From NCBI GenBank assembly GCA_017398335.1, contig JAFQGK010000006.1:17565-81564 (forward strand): a DNA stretch of 64,000 nt. Direction: 5' to 3'. Source of the DNA: Bacteroidales bacterium (GTDB taxonomy: Bacteria; Bacteroidota; Bacteroidia; Bacteroidales; UBA932). Each line of letters begins with the position of its first letter. Positions within the stretch are counted from its first letter, which is position 1. A program made the translations under genes and the position numbers. This document shows, one piece after another, positions 8,668 through 17,141 of the stretch. The notes beneath the pieces are model-generated. The model was not told the origin of the DNA, did not search any database, and worked only from the letters and a program-made list of their open reading frames with translations.

Positions 8668-10161
8668 CTAACGGCATGATTCCTCAATCTGTTTATATAT
8701 TATGTCAGCGGGTACAAGTTCGCTGCATGTCACTATTGTCCCTACGATCACTCCAAGCATTCCGTGGGAATTCACATTCTGGCCGGCTAGAAGGAGGTTC
8801 GGAATCTTGGTCTTGTAAGGTACTCTTCCGGCTGGTCCCAGATTTATGTCCTTGGCAATACCGTACATCGATCCGTCTTCGGTTCCGGTATAATCCAGAT
8901 AGGTTAGAGGAGTCGATGTCCAGTATGCTTCTATCGAATCCCGGAATCCCGGACTATGCTTTTCTACTTCTGCAATAAGTCTCTCCGCATGTTCCCTCTT
9001 GAATTCCTCGTAATCCGCTCCGCGTCTGCCTATCTTTGAACCCTTCCATTGTGCGACTTCATCGAAATTCATATATGACAGCACCACGCCGCTTCTGGCG
9101 AACTCAGCCTTGTCTTCATGGCACATATGCATGTACAGATGCCCCTTCGGCCATTCCGGACCTTTGTAATGCTCACAGTTCCAAGGTGACAGGCCTTTAT
9201 ATGCATAGAGGTTCGTATTCATGTACGGCAGGCTGTTCTCCTTGAATTTCACATATAGAGCGAAGCCTCCTGCTGTCTGAGGAATGCTTTGGATCCTGTT
9301 TCGGAACGCAGGCCTTATCATCCTGGTGTCAAGCATTTCAAGCAGTCGGTTAGGATGAATGGTGCTTATTATGTAATCTGCAGGATGGAATTTTTCATCA
9401 GCGGTTTCCACTCCGGTTGCCTTAGATTCATCACAGTGGATCTTGACGACCTTCTTTCGTGTCAGAATCTGCCCTCCCAGTCTTTCTATGCTCTTGGCAA
9501 GCGAAAATCCGATGGCATCGCTTCCTCCCGCTATCCTGTAGGCGCTCTGGTTGTAGAAATCCATGATGAAGGCGTGCTGGGCAAACGGTGTCTTGTCAAG
9601 CTCTGCCGAATAAAGTGGAAGGTCGCCGACAAGTACATTTTTCAGAAGTTCATCCTTGAATATCCCGTCCATAACCTCATTTATCGGGAGGGTCATATAC
9701 TCTGTGGATGCTGCCATATCCCTTTCTGATGATGTCAGGGAATTCAATGTGGATGCGGAAGCAATTCTGTCGATGATGCTTATATATCTGTATAAGGCGT
9801 CTTTTTCCGCAGGGAAATATGAGGCCATCTGATCGATGAATGCTTCACGTCCGCTGGCGAATCTGAACTTTTCTCCGGCCAATGATACAGTATTGTATGC
9901 CTCAGGATCCAGTTCGCTCAATTTGACGGATCTGTCAAGCTCGAAGTAACGGAATATCCTGTCCATAGTCTGTCCTGGAGCTGCAGATCCGATGAAATGC
10001 ATTCCAGTCTCGAACTTCGCACCTTTGCGTGTAAAGCACTGCAGGCATCCTCCGATCTGCATGCCTTGTTCGAGAATGGTCACGTCGTATCCATTCTTCT
10101 GCAGAATGTATCCGCATGACAATCCTCCAAGTCCGGAACCTATGATGATAACTTTAGACAT
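8668..10161 (-). CDS. CrtI-like FAD oxidoreductase (first of a pair)
   Basis: A 497-residue member of the phytoene desaturase-like flavoproteins. The FAD-binding GSGLGG motif lies at residues 8-13, with ILEQ ending the second strand, then FETGMHFIG and a C-terminal NLLLAGQNVNSHG segment contacting the flavin. It overlaps the upstream GT2-PlsC gene by 8 nt and ends two nt before its paralogue, so both are translated together. Two such proteins side by side are known from carotenoid and some polyene pathways, where they desaturate or isomerise conjugated chains. Because this pathway builds double bonds with dehydratases, isomerisation or tailoring is an alternative. Cytoplasmic, no signal peptide. 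Confidence 0.82.
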   Translation of the reverse strand: MSKVIIIGSGLGGLSCGYILQKNGYDVTILEQGMQIGGCLQCFTRKGAKFETGMHFIGSAAPGQTMDRIFRYFELDRSVKLSELDPEAYNTVSLAGEKFRFASGREAFIDQMASYFPAEKDALYRYISIIDRIASASTLNSLTSSERDMAASTEYMTLPINEVMDGIFKDELLKNVLVGDLPLYSAELDKTPFAQHAFIMDFYNQSAYRIAGGSDAIGFSLAKSIERLGGQILTRKKVVKIHCDESKATGVETADEKFHPADYIISTIHPNRLLEMLDTRMIRPAFRNRIQSIPQTAGGFALYVKFKENSLPYMNTNLYAYKGLSPWNCEHYKGPEWPKGHLYMHMCHEDKAEFARSGVVLSYMNFDEVAQWKGSKIGRRGADYEEFKREHAERLIAEVEKHSPGFRDSIEAYWTSTPLTYLDYTGTEDGSMYGIAKDINLGPAGRVPYKTKIPNLLLAGQNVNSHGMLGVIVGTIVTCSELVPADIIYKQIEESCR

Positions 10162-11656
10162 CCTGTTCTATTCTGTTTGCTATTGCACTATATCTCCTGA
10201 TGTAATATTTTCTCAGATATGAAGCCTGCTCCCTGAAAGTCTCTCCGTATGAAAGCATTTCTTCCGGAGATATCCTCCTGTCAATTTCAAGGTGCATCGG
10301 CCATCTGTTTAGCTTGCGCCCTCTTTTAGGCAATGCCTTTCCGGAACCGTAGATAACCAAAGGAAGGACATCTACTCCGAGAGTGCCGGCTATATGGAAG
10401 GCTCCCTGATGGAAACGGTTTATCCTGCAGTCCATCGATCTCGTTCCTTCCGGATAGACAGCAATGCTGTATCCTCTGTCTATCAATGATTTGAGCTGAG
10501 GCATTATGGCCTCCACTCCGGAAGATGCCGGAAGGAATTCTGCATTGCGTATAGTGTAGCGATATACCGGATTCTTCCATACCCAGTCTGCCGTCAGGAC
10601 GATGATCTTTGGTGTCAGTGCCAGAAGAGGCATCAGGTCCAGATGTGACTGGTGATTGCATATTATTACGGCCGGCTTGCTGAAGTCTTCGTTGTGCGGA
10701 TTGTTCTGCGTGTACTTGATTCCAGGAATCTTATGGTAGACAAGTACAAACTTTGCCATGAAGTTCAGAATCCTGTGGAGATTGTATTTCTTCTTTTCCG
10801 TAATCTTTCCTATCATCAGATAAATATGTACCAGCGGAGTCATCATGAACATTGTGGTGACCAGAAAGAAAAGCAGGGCATAGACAGTGCGGAAGCATGT
10901 CATCAATCCGCGGAAAATCCTAAGCGGAAGTCCGTATATGACAGCGAGTACGCAAAGTACAGTGTTCAATATTGTAATTCTGGCAAAGTCTTTTCCCGGA
11001 CGGAAATGCGACACCCGTTCTTCACGTGGAGGATAGTATACATTCACAGGCTCACTGACGAGTTTTACGCCATGCCATGATGCGAAGACCATCAGTTCAA
11101 GTTCAGCCTCGTAACGTGAGGTCAGAAGCGATAGACCGCGCAGTTTCTTGAGAGGGTAGAGACGGTAACCTGTCTGCGTATCCTTGAGATACTGTCCGGT
11201 CTGTACAGCGAACCAGAAATTGCTGAAGGAATTGGCGAACTTGCTTCCGCCGCTTCTGTCGGCACTTTCCAGATTCTTTCTTTCACCGACTATGAGAGCC
11301 CCGGGATGCTTCATGTTTGCTTTAAGCAGCACCGGAATGTCTTCCGGATAGTGCTGGCCGTCTCCGTCCAAGGTGATTGCATATGAAAATCCCTGTTTCA
11401 GCGCATATCTGAATCCCTCTTTCAATGCTATGCCTTTTCCAGAGTTTTTCTTGAGTTCGAGGATTTCCGGCTTCTTTTCAAGCTTTCCAAGTCTCTCCAG
11501 CGTGTCATCCGTACATCCGTCGCACACAACGATCACATCGCAGCACTGCTCCAGTGTACGTCTGACGACATCAGCGATCGTGCCTGCATTGTTGAATGTA
11601 GGTATGATCACACATATTCCTCTGTCTCTCAGAAGCTGCTGCTGATCTGTAATCAT
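10154..11656 (-). CDS. fused GT2 glycosyltransferase and PlsC acyltransferase
   Basis: A 500-residue two-domain protein. Residues 12-230 form a GT2 glycosyltransferase of the dolichyl-phosphate mannose/glucose synthase type, with VIIPTFNN at the start and the metal-binding DGDGQ (Asp97, Asp99). About residues 255-285 are hydrophobic and membrane-bound. Residues 325-480 are a PlsC acyltransferase with NHQSHLD (His335, Asp340) and YPEGTR (Glu403-Arg406). It may glycosylate a lipid carrier or polyene head group and acylate it, which fits a membrane-anchored lipid product. The start at 11654-11656 has an A-rich leader and lies 8 nt after the upstream stop. An ATG at 11681-11683 would add nine residues overlapping that gene. 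Confidence 0.88.
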   Translation of the reverse strand: MITDQQQLLRDRGICVIIPTFNNAGTIADVVRRTLEQCCDVIVVCDGCTDDTLERLGKLEKKPEILELKKNSGKGIALKEGFRYALKQGFSYAITLDGDGQHYPEDIPVLLKANMKHPGALIVGERKNLESADRSGGSKFANSFSNFWFAVQTGQYLKDTQTGYRLYPLKKLRGLSLLTSRYEAELELMVFASWHGVKLVSEPVNVYYPPREERVSHFRPGKDFARITILNTVLCVLAVIYGLPLRIFRGLMTCFRTVYALLFFLVTTMFMMTPLVHIYLMIGKITEKKKYNLHRILNFMAKFVLVYHKIPGIKYTQNNPHNEDFSKPAVIICNHQSHLDLMPLLALTPKIIVLTADWVWKNPVYRYTIRNAEFLPASSGVEAIMPQLKSLIDRGYSIAVYPEGTRSMDCRINRFHQGAFHIAGTLGVDVLPLVIYGSGKALPKRGRKLNRWPMHLEIDRRISPEEMLSYGETFREQASYLRKYYIRRYSAIANRIEQDV

Positions 11657-11664
11657 GTTGTTTT

Positions 11665-12039
11665 CTATTTTTCTTTCCGGCATACGATTGACAGTTTCGC
11701 AAATATGTCGCTTTCATTCAGGATAGTGACAGCTACTTTCACCTCTTCACCGTCATCAGTGATCTTCTGGAGTCTGTAAGTCACTATCGGGCTTTCGTCA
11801 GGCCTGATTATACGGAGAAATTTCACGTTCTTCACACATTTTATTCCCAGCTCCAGGCCGGTGTGCATTTCGAGCAGTTCCTGAGCAATCTGCATTATGC
11901 ATACGCCTGGCGTGATCGGCTCACCGGGGAAATGGGCCTTGTAGATGAAATGCTCCGGATCCAGATTTATCGTATAATCATGGCCGGCTTCATTCATTAC
12001 ATCGGAAACGATTGTGTACAGGCTGTTATGTAGTTTCAT
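11665..12039 (-). CDS. hotdog-fold 3-hydroxyacyl-ACP dehydratase-like protein
   Basis: A 124-residue single hotdog domain of the FabZ/ApeI group. The block AHFPGEPITPGV keeps the catalytic His and the PGxxPG-type turn, followed by IMQIAQELLE, where a Gln occupies the region of the usual catalytic Glu/Asp. It would dehydrate 3-hydroxyacyl-ACP to the trans-2-enoyl form during polyene chain building, possibly together with the second dehydratase at 17594-18046. It lies 3 nt after the small exported protein gene and 8 nt before the GT2-PlsC gene. The fold assignment is firm. Full activity with Gln in the acid position is uncertain, since ApeI-type dehydratases vary there. Confidence 0.78.
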   Translation of the reverse strand: MKLHNSLYTIVSDVMNEAGHDYTINLDPEHFIYKAHFPGEPITPGVCIMQIAQELLEMHTGLELGIKCVKNVKFLRIIRPDESPIVTYRLQKITDDGEEVKVAVTILNESDIFAKLSIVCRKEK

Positions 12040-12042
12040 ATA

Positions 12043-12459
12043 TCATTCAAGACTTAAAGGGGTAAAACTGTATTGAATGTCAATCCTCGGATTCCGGTAA
12101 ATGTAGCTGCCCTCTGCGGTATAGTCACGTAGTTCAGGCAGTATCTTCTTCAGGTCAGATTTCAGCACTTTCCTGATGTAAGCCTTGTTCATCTGCTTCA
12201 ATATGTTGATTATCTTTACCTTGCGATTCCGTTCATCATAACTGAAGGTCAGGGCTGAGACACCGAATTCATTGACTATGGAAGATAATGTTCTGTCATT
12301 GTCGGAATGCATGATGCACACACCGCTTATATATGCGTTCCTGATGTCTATCCGGACAGCATATCTTCTGCTCATTCCAGCACTTTCAGAAGCGCGCCCC
12401 GGCTCCGTTATTGTGATGAAACAGAGCAGGACTGCAATGTATGTCAATATGCGGGACAT
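12043..12459 (-). CDS. small exported protein of unknown function (polyene cluster)
   Basis: A 138-residue protein that I do not recognise from sequence. It starts with a signal-like hydrophobic segment (MSRILTYIAVLLCFITIT), followed by a basic, mostly beta-rich soluble part and no further membrane segments, so it is probably periplasmic. An upstream TTG codon would extend the frame into the LolA-like gene; the ATG at 12457-12459, 10 nt after that gene's stop, is the better start. There is no clear lipobox. Aryl-polyene clusters usually contain a small lipoprotein (DUF3261 type) next to LolA and MMPL genes. By position this could be its counterpart, though similarity is not evident by eye. 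Confidence 0.65.
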   Translation of the reverse strand: MSRILTYIAVLLCFITITEPGRASESAGMSRRYAVRIDIRNAYISGVCIMHSDNDRTLSSIVNEFGVSALTFSYDERNRKVKIINILKQMNKAYIRKVLKSDLKKILPELRDYTAEGSYIYRNPRIDIQYSFTPLSLE

Positions 12460-12469
12460 ATCCAATAAC

Positions 12470-13084
12470 TTACTGTATGCTGAAGGTGCTTTCAGCAATC
12501 TGACGGTTGATCTTTATATTATCAAGGCGTATTTCGGTGTAGTCACCTGTCTTTTCGTGCATCTCCACCATCACCACACTTTTCTTCACACTGTCAAAAT
12601 GAAGGACCAGCTTTGTCCACATCTGCTTCATATCCTTCTTCAAAGGCACCAGAGTCGCAATCCACTCCTGACCCTTTGTTTCTATATCTGTCTGGAACGA
12701 TTTCTCGTCAGTCAGGCAGTTGCCGAGGATGCTGTTCATCATCAGTCTGGCGATTTCCTTGAATATCCTGTTCTGGTTGACATCGATCACATCGGACCTT
12801 GTGCTGTTCTTGAGCAGCACCTGAGAGTCGTTGAGAATGAATGTATAAGTGTACGGATAAGTATATTCCCATCTCAGCCTGCCGGGCTGCATGTAGTACA
12901 TCTTTCCTTTTGATACCATCTTGTCATTGAGTATCTTGAGATGCTTTGTCTGCACGAAGTCACATTCGAGTGACTTCATTTCAGCACTTGCCTTGCCGAC
13001 CATGTCGATGATCTCCTTCTCAGTCTGAGCGTATGCCGCTACATGCAGAAGGATGAAGGCTAATATGAATAATCGTCGTAACAT
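12470..13084 (-). CDS. LolA-like outer-membrane lipoprotein carrier
   Basis: A 204-residue periplasmic protein with a signal peptide (MLRRLFILAFILLHVAAYAQ). A LolA-type body follows: an ECDFVQTKHL strand near residue 40, GKMYYMQPGRLRWEY, and a C-terminal beta-rich half. LolA proteins shuttle lipidated molecules across the periplasm. Versions in aryl-polyene clusters are thought to move the polyene lipid to the outer membrane together with the MMPL exporter. An upstream TTG would add four residues overlapping the transporter gene, but ATG at 13082-13084, 1 nt past the upstream stop, fits the signal peptide. The LolA fold is clear; the cargo is inferred from context. Confidence 0.85.
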   Translation of the reverse strand: MLRRLFILAFILLHVAAYAQTEKEIIDMVGKASAEMKSLECDFVQTKHLKILNDKMVSKGKMYYMQPGRLRWEYTYPYTYTFILNDSQVLLKNSTRSDVIDVNQNRIFKEIARLMMNSILGNCLTDEKSFQTDIETKGQEWIATLVPLKKDMKQMWTKLVLHFDSVKKSVVMVEMHEKTGDYTEIRLDNIKINRQIAESTFSIQ

Positions 13085-13085
13085 A

Positions 13086-13436
13086 TTATCTTGCAATAAA
13101 ATAACATCCTGCCATAATCAGAAGAACTCCCAGCCATTTAGTCATATTGACCGGTTCGTGGAAGAATACAATCGCCGCAATCATTCCGAATACATAGCTG
13201 AGCGAAACCAGCGGATAGGCCATGCTGAAAGGAAAATTCTTGATTATGTAAAACCACAATATGCTTCCGGCACCATAGCAAAGTCCGCAAGCTGCGAACT
13301 GCCAGTTCGCAAAGACTGATTTCCAGAAATCAAAAGTCCAGGCAAACGGAAGCATGCGGTTCAGCGCAAACTTCAGAAGAACCTGACCTCCGGCCAGCAG
13401 AAGGCTCTGGATTATTGCTAGTACAAGTAGTGGCAT
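13086..13436 (-). CDS. small DMT/EamA-type membrane transporter
   Basis: A 116-residue integral membrane protein with four hydrophobic helices (about residues 3-22, 45-64, 70-91 and 97-114). It has the small multidrug-resistance/EamA-half layout seen in ArnE/ArnF flippase subunits, including a late FxxEPVN-like segment (FFHEPVNMTKWLG). Such proteins usually work as dimers. In a cluster that also has a GT2 of the polyprenyl-phosphate type, it could flip a lipid-linked sugar or polyene precursor across the inner membrane; this is an inference. It sits 6 nt after a ketosynthase gene and 1 nt before the LolA-like gene. Confidence 0.78.
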   Translation of the reverse strand: MPLLVLAIIQSLLLAGGQVLLKFALNRMLPFAWTFDFWKSVFANWQFAACGLCYGAGSILWFYIIKNFPFSMAYPLVSLSYVFGMIAAIVFFHEPVNMTKWLGVLLIMAGCYFIAR

Positions 13437-13442
13437 ATCATA

Positions 13443-15185
13443 TTATTTTCTTGTTAATACTATGCTTCTGGCATAAATTGCCTGTGGCGCTTCCTTTCCT
13501 GCTCTTTCCGCGAATTCCGAGAATGTCGCTGTGGATTCGTCATATGATCCAACCAGGACCGTGACGGCCTTGCCTGTCTTTATAAGCCTCTCCGCATCAC
13601 GCATCGCCCATCTGAAGGAATCATCGCCCTGTGAATACGTGGTGTTGTAGCCATGGCATTTCGCCCGTATGGCGATTGCTGAACTCAAGGTGTTATGCGT
13701 GCTCTGCATGAAGAGGGTCGGTTTCAGCAGCTCTTCGTCGTTTGCAGCAATGTCCTCGAGGAACTGCATGCTTATTTCCAGCATTCCTCTCGAGGTTGCC
13801 GTGATTATTGCATCCGGACAATCTGTTCCGGCAGCTTTCATCGCACGAAGGGATGACAGATGAGCGGCTTTCTGTAGCTTGCCCATGCGTCGCGACTCCA
13901 TAGGGGAGATGAATTCCTTAAGTTCCTTAAGGTCGTCTGCGGATGTAATCAGTTCATCAGCAATGATTCCTATATCGTAATCGTCGCCTGCGCTGCATGT
14001 ACTTTCAGGCTTGTTCATGCTCAGTATAAGTGATGAATCATTGCCTCCGAAGCCGAACGAGTTGCATATGACGTTTTCAATATTGATGTCAGCATTGCCG
14101 AGTGTCGGAACGATTGCCCCTTCTTCGTGATTTTTCCAGCCAAGATTTGCAGGTGTGAACCTGTTCTGCATTGCAAGAATGCATATGACCGTCTCTATAG
14201 AACCTGAGGCTGATGTCGTGTGTCCTGTAAAGGATTTTGTGCTGGACACCTCAGGCATCTTATCCCCGAATATTCTCTTAAGTGATTGACTCTCAGATAT
14301 GTCGTTGTTCGGTGTGCCCGTTCCGTGAGCATTTACATATTGTATGTCCTCTGGCTGAAGCGATGCCATCTCGAGTGCGTCTCTCATTGCCAGATAGGCA
14401 CCTTCACCATTTTCAGATGAAGCTGTCTGGTGGAATGCATCGCAGCGGTTTCCGTATCCGGATATATATGCCAGGCTCTTGTCTGAGTCCCTTTCCAGGA
14501 CAACGAATGCCGCTCCTTCTCCCAGATTCAGACCGGCGCGTGTCGCGTCAAACGGACGGCATCTTTCCTTGTCCAGAATCATGAGCGTGTTGAAGCCGTT
14601 CAGATGGAATCTGCTCAGTGCTTCCGAACCTCCTGCAATGACTAAATCCACTTCATTACGTTTCAGCATTTCCGAACCCAGTATGATTGAGTTAAGTGCC
14701 GATGAGCAAGCTGTGGAAATCGTGCATATCTCCGCATTTTCCAGACCTGTGAGTTCCGCCATCTCCTCTGTGCTTTTGCCGCATTCGTTGCTTTGAGGCA
14801 GATATAGCAGAGAATCATCTGTCTTCATCTGCTCATAGTACATTTCGGTCAGGTCCATACCTCCGACGGTAGTCCCTGATATCAATGCGACCCTCTTTCC
14901 CTTGAGGTCAGAAATACCGGCCTGTTCCAGAGCCTGACGTATGGCAATGGCACCCATTAGCGTTGTACGGCTCATCGGCTTCGGATCGGATATCCCCAGG
15001 ATCGCCTTCATCTCTTCATTTGAAAGCTGAACCTCGCCTACGGGAAGTTCCTTGTGCTTTGACTGAAGATATTTCATGCTCCTTATGCCCGATTCACCTT
15101 TCTTCAGCGAATCGAGGACAGTAGCAGCATCATTTCCGATGGAGCATATTATGCCAAGTCCGGTTACGGAAATCGTTTCGTTCAT
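13443..15185 (-). CDS. ketosynthase with C-terminal Ketoacyl-synt_2-like domain
   Basis: A 580-residue protein, longer than the usual 410-residue FabF. Residues 1-395 are a thiolase-fold ketosynthase with nucleophile Cys160 (STACSS), His287 (NAHGTG), Lys317 and His322 (TKSFTGH) and the GFGG loop. Residues 405-575 resemble the Ketoacyl-synt_2 domain that is often a separate protein in aryl-polyene clusters, with AAHLSSLRAMKAAG, an ATSRGML strand and an STHNTLSS segment. The full catalytic triad suggests an active condensing enzyme, while the second domain may act like a chain-length partner. The gene overlaps the upstream ACP stop by 1 nt. It is separated by 6 nt from the transporter gene. Confidence 0.85.
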   Translation of the reverse strand: MNETISVTGLGIICSIGNDAATVLDSLKKGESGIRSMKYLQSKHKELPVGEVQLSNEEMKAILGISDPKPMSRTTLMGAIAIRQALEQAGISDLKGKRVALISGTTVGGMDLTEMYYEQMKTDDSLLYLPQSNECGKSTEEMAELTGLENAEICTISTACSSALNSIILGSEMLKRNEVDLVIAGGSEALSRFHLNGFNTLMILDKERCRPFDATRAGLNLGEGAAFVVLERDSDKSLAYISGYGNRCDAFHQTASSENGEGAYLAMRDALEMASLQPEDIQYVNAHGTGTPNNDISESQSLKRIFGDKMPEVSSTKSFTGHTTSASGSIETVICILAMQNRFTPANLGWKNHEEGAIVPTLGNADINIENVICNSFGFGGNDSSLILSMNKPESTCSAGDDYDIGIIADELITSADDLKELKEFISPMESRRMGKLQKAAHLSSLRAMKAAGTDCPDAIITATSRGMLEISMQFLEDIAANDEELLKPTLFMQSTHNTLSSAIAIRAKCHGYNTTYSQGDDSFRWAMRDAERLIKTGKAVTVLVGSYDESTATFSEFAERAGKEAPQAIYARSIVLTRK

Positions 15186-15454
15186 TATTTTGTTCTGTTC
15201 TTTGCTACATAATCAGCAATAGTCGCTACATTCTTGAATATAGCCTTGCCTTCTGCCGGGTTAGCCAGCTTGATTCCATAGAATCTGTCCAGAATCACAA
15301 TCAGTTCGAGAGCGTCTATCGAATCCAGTCCGAGACCGTCACCGAAGAGGGGAGCATCGTTTTCAATGTCCTCCGGAGTGATCTCTTCCAGGTTAAGCGC
15401 GTCGATAATCTGTTCTTTAAGAGTAAGAATCAATTCTTCCATATTATAGTTCAT
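15185..15454 (-). CDS. acyl carrier protein (chain-carrying)
   Basis: An 89-residue ACP with the phosphopantetheine motif GLDSIDALEL at Ser45. It lies between two long ketosynthase genes, which makes it a likely carrier for the growing polyene chain. The first ATG overlaps the end of the upstream ketosynthase by 11 nt. A second ATG at 15440-15442 would give an 85-residue protein starting just after that stop, and the two cannot be separated by sequence. The gene shares one nt with the downstream ketosynthase start. Confidence 0.9.
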   Translation of the reverse strand: MNYNMEELILTLKEQIIDALNLEEITPEDIENDAPLFGDGLGLDSIDALELIVILDRFYGIKLANPAEGKAIFKNVATIADYVAKNRTK

Positions 15455-17141
15455 TAGTTGTTAATAATCTTAAATCCGCTTCGAATTCATTTTCAGAACT
15501 GCAGTCCACCCAGCCGGTGATCATTGTCTTTGTGCCGGATCCGTTGAATGTACATTTCACAATCCTGTCCATCAATTCCTTGTTGTATTCATCCAGAATA
15601 TAAAGTGATGTTTCTCCCTTATATCCGTTCTTTATTGCAATCTCACCTGTAACGATATTCGGCAGGGTATAAAGAAATACTGACGGGCTGGGGAAGAACT
15701 CTCCCTCCTTGCTGTAGCTTGCTATATGCTTTCTGTCGGAAACAATGGATGAGGACCTGTTGAAGAGTACAATGGCTCTCTCGGAATCTGCGTTGTCATC
15801 TTTTCTTATCAGCAGTTCTGATGCAAGGAATGCCACTCTGCTGAATATATCCATTTTATGGAACTTCGGATAATCTCCGGAATATTCCCTGTATATTTCA
15901 GAGAGCATTTCCTTTCCTTCATACTTTAAGTCGGCCTGCTCACCGTCAATCATAAGTGATGATGACCTTATCTTTACAGAATGAAGTGTCCTGATATCCT
16001 TTGCGATATGTGAAGTATCCGGTGCTGCCGCTTCCTTAGTGAAAAGCAGGGCACCGTTGCATCCTCCGAATCCGGATATCAGCTTGACGAATGACTTCCT
16101 GTCTGTAGCTCTTTCTTCATTGCTGATGTTTATCCTTCCGCTCACTCCGATTTCGGAATATCCTCTTACAGGAAGCACACAGCCGTCATCGATTGCTCTC
16201 ATAGTTATGATGGATTCGATCAGTCCGGCAGCGCCTAGTGTGTGGCCGTAATAGCCTTTCAGAGCCGATACAGGCACATCCGACAGTCCTGCCTTCTCTA
16301 TCGCTTTGGACTCCATCTGGTCGTTGAACATCGTTGCCGTGCCATGTACGCTTACTGTTGCCAATGATTCTGTGTCATATCCTTCCAGCGTCCTGACAGC
16401 TGCTCTGAAGGCTCCGTCTCCCTGTGGTGAAGGGGCGCTTACATGGTATGCGTCGTTGTTCAGACTGCCGGAAACAAGTTTCCACGATTCATCATTGCCG
16501 GAAGACTTGCCGTAAATGATGGTAGCAGCTCCGTCGCCGAGGTTCAGTCCCAGACGTTCGATGTCGAAAGGTCTGCATTCAAATGGAGAAAGAGACTTGA
16601 AGGACATGAATCCTGCGACAACAAATGGACTCTGGCAATCGCCACCGCAGACGACTGCATTATCATATTCGCCTGAATCAATCAGTCTCATGGCCAGCAG
16701 CTGTGCCGTAACTCCGGAAATGCAGGCATTGCATACAACGACCGGCTCTGTCGTAAATCCGAAATAATCAGCTATCCTTCTGGCAGATCTGCCAGGGCTG
16801 TGGTAGTTGCCGTCGGAGCCTTCTTCAGCCGCAAGTTCATCGACATTTGCCTTTGTTGTACTTAGTATCAGTATCGTACGGGCAGATACAACATCTATGT
16901 CCGAATCGTTCAAAGCGGCTGCTACAGAGCGGATTACTATGGATTCGAAATGGGTATATCCATCTATCAGCAGTCTCTTGGACTGTTCGTCCGAGAGTAA
17001 TGATGCCGTAAAGACCTGTGGTATGTTGCGCCAGCCATCATATACCGACAAAGCCGAACTGCCCGACTTTACTGCCTGATAGTTCTGCTCAGTTGTCTCT
17101 CCAAGAGGGGATATGATATTTGTCGCCAATACCTTTATCAT
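15444..17141 (-). CDS. ketosynthase with degenerate Ketoacyl-synt_2-like tail
   Basis: A 565-residue condensing enzyme. The ketosynthase part (1-390) has Cys140 (CNACISG), His266 (VHGTAT), Lys295 and His300 (YYGHTLGAAG), so the triad is complete. The tail (about 415-560) again resembles a Ketoacyl-synt_2 domain, with a FSRVAFLASELL helix, an AIVLFNRSSS strand and a final MITGWVD strand, but it is more diverged than in its neighbour. I chose the ATG at 17139-17141 because it overlaps the thioesterase stop as ATGA; an upstream ATG would overlap by about 50 nt. It probably pairs with the ketosynthase at 13443-15185 for chain extension. Confidence 0.85.
   Translation of the reverse strand: MIKVLATNIISPLGETTEQNYQAVKSGSSALSVYDGWRNIPQVFTASLLSDEQSKRLLIDGYTHFESIVIRSVAAALNDSDIDVVSARTILILSTTKANVDELAAEEGSDGNYHSPGRSARRIADYFGFTTEPVVVCNACISGVTAQLLAMRLIDSGEYDNAVVCGGDCQSPFVVAGFMSFKSLSPFECRPFDIERLGLNLGDGAATIIYGKSSGNDESWKLVSGSLNNDAYHVSAPSPQGDGAFRAAVRTLEGYDTESLATVSVHGTATMFNDQMESKAIEKAGLSDVPVSALKGYYGHTLGAAGLIESIITMRAIDDGCVLPVRGYSEIGVSGRINISNEERATDRKSFVKLISGFGGCNGALLFTKEAAAPDTSHIAKDIRTLHSVKIRSSSLMIDGEQADLKYEGKEMLSEIYREYSGDYPKFHKMDIFSRVAFLASELLIRKDDNADSERAIVLFNRSSSIVSDRKHIASYSKEGEFFPSPSVFLYTLPNIVTGEIAIKNGYKGETSLYILDEYNKELMDRIVKCTFNGSGTKTMITGWVDCSSENEFEADLRLLTTNEL

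Noticed and set aside
12272-12913. A long open frame on the + strand opposite the LolA-like and small exported protein genes
   Set aside because: It is antisense to two genes with clear signal peptides and a recognisable LolA domain, and its translation has low-complexity, Cys/His-rich noise with no domain.
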